64,000 nucleotides of DNA, taken from positions 2,285,001-2,349,000 of the forward strand of contig NZ_AP024907.1 of NCBI RefSeq assembly GCF_024347135.1, written 5' to 3'. The translations under genes were made by a program, and so were the position numbers. The stretch comes from Vibrio spartinae (GTDB lineage Bacteria; Pseudomonadota; Gammaproteobacteria; Enterobacterales; Vibrionaceae). Under the pieces are notes generated by a model, which had not been told where the DNA came from, did no database searches, and worked only from the letters and a program-made list of their open reading frames with translations. Shown piece by piece: positions 35,101-41,100 of this stretch (position 1 is the stretch's first letter; every line of letters starts with the position of its first letter).

Positions 35101-38100
35101 TACCTGTTTTTCACCCGCAGCCAACGCATCATAACCGGACGCATCAAAGCTGTAGCTACCGTCCGCATTGAGTGTCAGCCCGGGGACGGTTGAGTCCGTG
35201 CTATACGTCAGACTGGCGTTATCCGGTAAATCGACATCGGTCGCGGTGAGACTGCCAGTAATAGAGGCGTCTTCGGTCACCGCGTTCGTCGCGGCTTGTG
35301 CCACCGGGGCATCGTTAGTACCGGTGATCTCAATTTGAATTTGCTGTGTGGTGCCGTCACTTGCCGTCACAGTGATGGTATCGGTGACCTGCTCCCCATC
35401 CGCCAGTGATTGGGCTTTACTTTGATCTAAGGTGTAGGTCCATTTGCCATCGGCCAGTGTCAGACTGCCGTAAGCTCCACTGACCGTGGTATCAGCAAAC
35501 ACTGGTGTATCACCGGCATCTGCATCGGTGATCGCGATGGTGCCACTCACCTGTGCTACATCACCGACATCCCCTTCGGTCACCTGACCAGTCAAGGTCC
35601 CGGTCACCACCGGGGCATCATCCGTACCGGTTACCGTAATGGTCAGTGTCGTCGTATCGGTCGCCCCACGATCATCGGTCACGGTGATCGGCACTTCAAT
35701 CACCTGTTGTTCACCCGCAGCCAACGCATCATAACCGGAGGCATCAAAACTATACGTGCCATCGGCATTGAAAGTCAGACCGGGCACCGTTGAGTCCGTG
35801 CTATACGTCAGACTGGCGTTATCCGGTAAGTCCACATCGCTCGCGGTGAGACTGCCAGTAATAGAGGCGTCTTCAGTCACCGCGTTCGTCGCGGCTTGTG
35901 CCACTGGGGCATCGTTAGTACCGGTGATCTCAATTTGAATTTGCTGTGTGGTGCCGTCGCTCGCAGTCAGGGTGATGGTATCGGTGACCTGCTCCCCATC
36001 CGCCAGTGACTGCGCTTTACTTTGATCTAAGGTGTAGGTCCATTTGCCATCGGCCAGTGTCAGACTGCCGTAAGCTCCACTGACCGTGGTATCAGCAAAC
36101 ACTGGTGTATCACCGGCATCTGCATCGGTGATCGCGATAGTGCCACTCACCTGTGCTACATCACCGATATCCCCTTCGGTCACCTGACCTGTCAAGGTCC
36201 CGGTCACCACTGGGGCATCATCCGTACCGGTCACCGTAATGGTCAGTGTCGTCGTATCCGTCGCGCCACGATCATCGGTCACGGTGATCGGCACTTCAAT
36301 TACCTGTTTTTCACCCGCAGCCAACGCATCATAACCGGACGCATCAAAGCTGTAGCTACCGTCAGCATTGAGTGTCAGCCCGGGGACGGTTGAGTCCGTG
36401 CTATACGTCAGACTGGCGTTATCCGGTAAATCGACATCGCTCGCTGTCAAACTGCCGCTAATCGTGGCATCTTCAGTCACCGAGTTCGTCGCTGCCTGTG
36501 CCACCGGGGCATCGTTAGTGCCGGTTACTGTAATCGTCAGCGTGGTGGTATCGGTTGCACCGCGCTCATCGAGCACCGTCACCGGGACTTCAATCACTTG
36601 CGTCTCGCCTTCCGACAATTGGTCATAGCTGGACGCATCAAAACTGTAGCTGCCGTCTGGATTTAGGGTCAGACCGGGGACGCTTGAATCGGTGATAAAC
36701 ACCAGATTTTGACCGTCGGGTAAATCGACATCGGTCGCTGTCAAACTGCCGCTAATCGTAGCATCTTCAGTCACCGAGTTCGTCGCTGCCTGTGCCACCG
36801 GCGCATCATTAGTACCAGTTACTGTAATCGTCAGCGTGGTGGTATCGGTCGCACCGCGCTCATCGAGCACCGTCACCGGGACTTCAATCACTTGCGTCTC
36901 GCCTGCCGACAATTGGTCATAGCTGGACGCATCAAAACTGTAGCTGCCATCTGGATTTAGGGTCAGACCGGGGACGCTTGAATCGGTGATAAACACCAGA
37001 TTTTGACCGTCGGGTAAATCGACATCGGTCGCTGTCAAACTGCCGCTAATCGTGGCATCTTCAGTCACCGAGTTCGTCGCTGCCTGTGCCACCGGGGCAT
37101 CGTTAGTGCCGGTGATCTCAATTTGAATTTGCTGTGTGGTGCCGTCGCTCGCAGTCAGGGTGATGGTATCGGTGACCTGCTCCCCATCCGCCAGTGACTG
37201 GGCTTTACTTTGATCTAGGGTGTAGGTCCATTTGCCATCGGCCAGTGTCAGACTGCCGTAAGCTCCACTGACCGTGGTATCAGCAAACACTAGTGTATCA
37301 CTGGCATCTGCATCGGTGATCGCGATGGTGCCACTCACCTGTGCTACATCACCGACATCCCCTTCGGTCACCTGACCAGTCAAGGTCCCAGTCACCACCG
37401 GGGCATCATCCGTACCGGTTACCGTAATGGTCAGTGTCGTGGTATCCGTCGCACCCTGATCATCGGTGACGATGATTGGCACTTCAATCACCTGTTGTTC
37501 ACCCGCAGCCAACGCATCATAACCGGAGGCATCAAAGCTGTAGCTACCATCGGCATTGAAGGTCAGACCGGGCACCGTTGAGTCCGTGCTATACGTCAGA
37601 CTGGCGTTATCCGGTAAATCGACATCGCTCGCGGTGAGACTGCCAGTAATAGAGGCGTCTTCAGTCACCGCGTTCGTCGCGGCTTGTGCCACCGGCGCAT
37701 CGTTAGTACCGGTGATCTCAATTTGAATTTGCTGTGTGGTGCCGTCGCTCGCAGTCAGGGTAATAGTATCGGTGACCTGCTCCCCATCCGCCAGTGACTG
37801 GGCTTTACTTTGATCTAAGGTATAGGTCCATTTGCCATCGGCCAGTGTCAGACTGCCGTAAGCTCCACTGACCGTGGTATCAGCAAACACTGGTGTATCA
37901 CCGGCATCTGCATCGGTGATCGCGATAGTGCCACTCACCTGTGCTACATCACCGACATCCCCTTCGGTCACCTGACCTGTCAAGGTCCCGGTCACCACCG
38001 GGGCATCATCCGTACCGGTTACCGTAATGGTCAGTGTCGTGGTATCGGTCGCGCCACGATCATCGGTCACAGTGATCGGCACTTCAATCACCTGTTGTTC

Positions 38101-41100
38101 ACCCGCAGCCAACGCATCATAACCGGACGCATCAAAACTGTAGCTACCGTCCGCATTGAGTGTCAGCCCGGGGACGGTTGAGTCCGTGCTATACGTCAGA
38201 CTGGCGTTATCCGGTAAATCGACATCGCTCGCTGTCAAACTGCCGCTAATCGTGGCATCTTCAGTCACCGCGTTCGTCGCGGCTTGTGCCACCGGGGCAT
38301 CGTTAGTACCGGTGATTTCAATTTGAATTTGCTGTGTGGTCCCGTCGCTCGCAGTCAGGGTGATGGTATCGGTGACCAGCTCCCCATCCGCCAGTGACTG
38401 GGCTTTACTTTGATCTAAGGTATAGGTCCACTTCCCATCGGCCAGTGTCAGACTGCCGTAAGCTCCACTGACCGTGGTATCAGCAAACACTGGTGTATCA
38501 CCGGCATCTGCATCGGTGATCGCGATGGTGCCACTCACCTGTGCTACATCACCGACATCCCCTTCGGTCACCTGACCAGTCAAGGTCCCGGTCACCACCG
38601 GGGCATCATCCGTACCGGTTACCGTAATGGTCAGTGTCGTCGTATCGGTCGCCCCACGATCATCGGTCACGGTGATCGGCACTTCAATCACCTGTTGTTC
38701 ACCCGCAGCCAACGCATCATAACCGGAGGCATCAAAACTATACGTGCCATCGGCATTGAAAGTCAGACCGGGCACCGTTGAGTCCGTGCTATACGTCAGA
38801 CTGGCGTTATCCGGTAAGTCCACATCGCTCGCGGTGAGACTGCCAGTAATAGAGGCGTCTTCAGTCACCGCGTTCGTCGCGGCTTGTGCCACTGGGGCAT
38901 CGTTAGTACCGGTGATCTCAATTTGAATTTGCTGTGTGGTGCCGTCGCTCGCAGTCAGGGTGATGGTATCGGTGACCTGCTCCCCATCCGCCAGTGACTG
39001 CGCTTTACTTTGATCTAAGGTGTAGGTCCATTTGCCATCGGCCAGTGTCAGACTGCCGTAAGCTCCACTGACCGTGGTATCAGCAAACACTGGTGTATCA
39101 CCGGCATCTGCATCGGTGATCGCGATAGTGCCACTCACCTGTGCTACATCACCGATATCCCCTTCGGTCACCTGACCTGTCAAGGTCCCGGTCACCACTG
39201 GGGCATCATCCGTACCGGTCACCGTAATGGTCAGTGTCGTCGTATCCGTCGCGCCACGATCATCGGTCACAGTGATCGGCACTTCAATTACCTGTTGTTC
39301 ACCCGCAGCCAACGCATCATAACCGGAGGCATCAAAACTATACGTGCCATCGGCATTGAAGGTCAGACCAGGCACCGTTGAGTCCGTGCTATACGTCAGA
39401 CTGGCGTTATCCGGTAAATCGACATCGCTCGCGGTGAGGCTGCCGCTAATCGTGGCATCTTCAGTCACCGCACCCGTGGCGGCTTGTGCCACCGGCGCAT
39501 CGTTAGTGCCGGTGATCTCAATTTGAATTTGCTGTGTGGTGCCGTCGCTCGCAGTCAGGGTGATGGTATCGGTGACCTGCTCCCCATCCGCCAGTGACTG
39601 CGCTTTACTTTGATCTAAGGTGTAGGTCCATTTGCCATCGGCCAGTGTCAGACTGCCGTAAGCTCCACTGACCGTGGTATCAGCAAACACTGGTGTATCA
39701 CCGGCATCGGCATCGGTGATCGCGATGGTGCCACTCACCTGTGCTACATCACCGACATCCCCTTCGGTCACCTGACCAGTCAAGGTCCCGGTCACCACCG
39801 GGGCATCATCCGTACCGGTTACCGTAATAGTCAGTGTCGTCGTATCGGTCGCCCCACGATCATCGGTCACGGTGATCGGCACTTCTATCACTTGGGTTTC
39901 ACCTGCCGACAATTGGTCATAACCGGACGCATCAAAACTATACGTGCCATCCGCATTGAAGGTCAGACCGGGCACCATTGAGTCCGTGCTATACGTCAGA
40001 CTGGCGTTATCCGGTAAATCGACATCGCTCGCCGTGAGACTGCCGCTAATCGTGGCATCTTCAGTCACCGCGTTCGTCGCTGCTTGTGCCACCGGCGCAT
40101 CGTTAGTGCCGGTGATCTCAATTTGAATTTGCTGTGTGGTGCCGTCACTTGCCGTCACAGTGATGGTATCGGTGACCTGCTCCCCATCCGCCAGTGATTG
40201 GGCTTTACTTTGATCTAAGGTGTAGGTCCATTTGCCATCGGCCAGTGTCAGACTGCCGTAAGCTCCACTGACCGTGGTATCAGCAAACACTGGTGTATCA
40301 CCGGCATCTGCATCGGTGATCGCGATGGTGCCACTCACCTGTGCTACATCACCGACATCCCCTTCGGTCACCTGACCAGTCAAGGTCCCGGTCACCACCG
40401 GGGCATCATCCGTACCGGTTACCGTAATGGTCAGTGTCGTCGTATCGGTCGCGCCACGATCATCGGTCACGGTGATTGGTACTTCAATCACCTGTTGTTC
40501 ACCCGCAGCCAACGCATCATAACCGGAGGCATCAAAGCTGTAGCTACCATCGGCATTGAAAGTCAGACCGGGCACCGTTGAGTCCGTGCTATATGTCAGA
40601 CTGGCGTTATCCGGTAAATCGACATCGCTCGCGGTGAGACTGCCGCTAATCGTGGCATCTTCAGTCACCGCGTTCGTCGCAGCTTGTGCCACCGGGGCAT
40701 CGTTAGTACCGGTGATTTCAATTTGAATTTGCTGTGTGGTCCCGTCGCTCGCAGTCAGGGTGATGGTATCGGTGGCCAGCTCCCCATCCGCCAGTGATTG
40801 GGTTTTACTTTGATCTAAGGTATAGGTCCACTTCCCATCGGCCAGTGTCAGACTGCCGTAAGCTCCACTGACCGTGGTATCAGCAAACACTGGTGTATCA
40901 CCGGCATCTGCATCGGTGATCGCGATGGTGCCATTCACCTGTGCTACATCACCGATATCCCCTTCGGTCACCTGACCTGTCAAGGTCCCGGTCACCACCG
41001 GGGCATCATCCGTACCGGTTACCGTAATGGTCAGTGTTGTGGTATCGGTCGCCCCACGATCATCGGTCACGGTGATCGGCACTTCTATCACTTGGGTTTC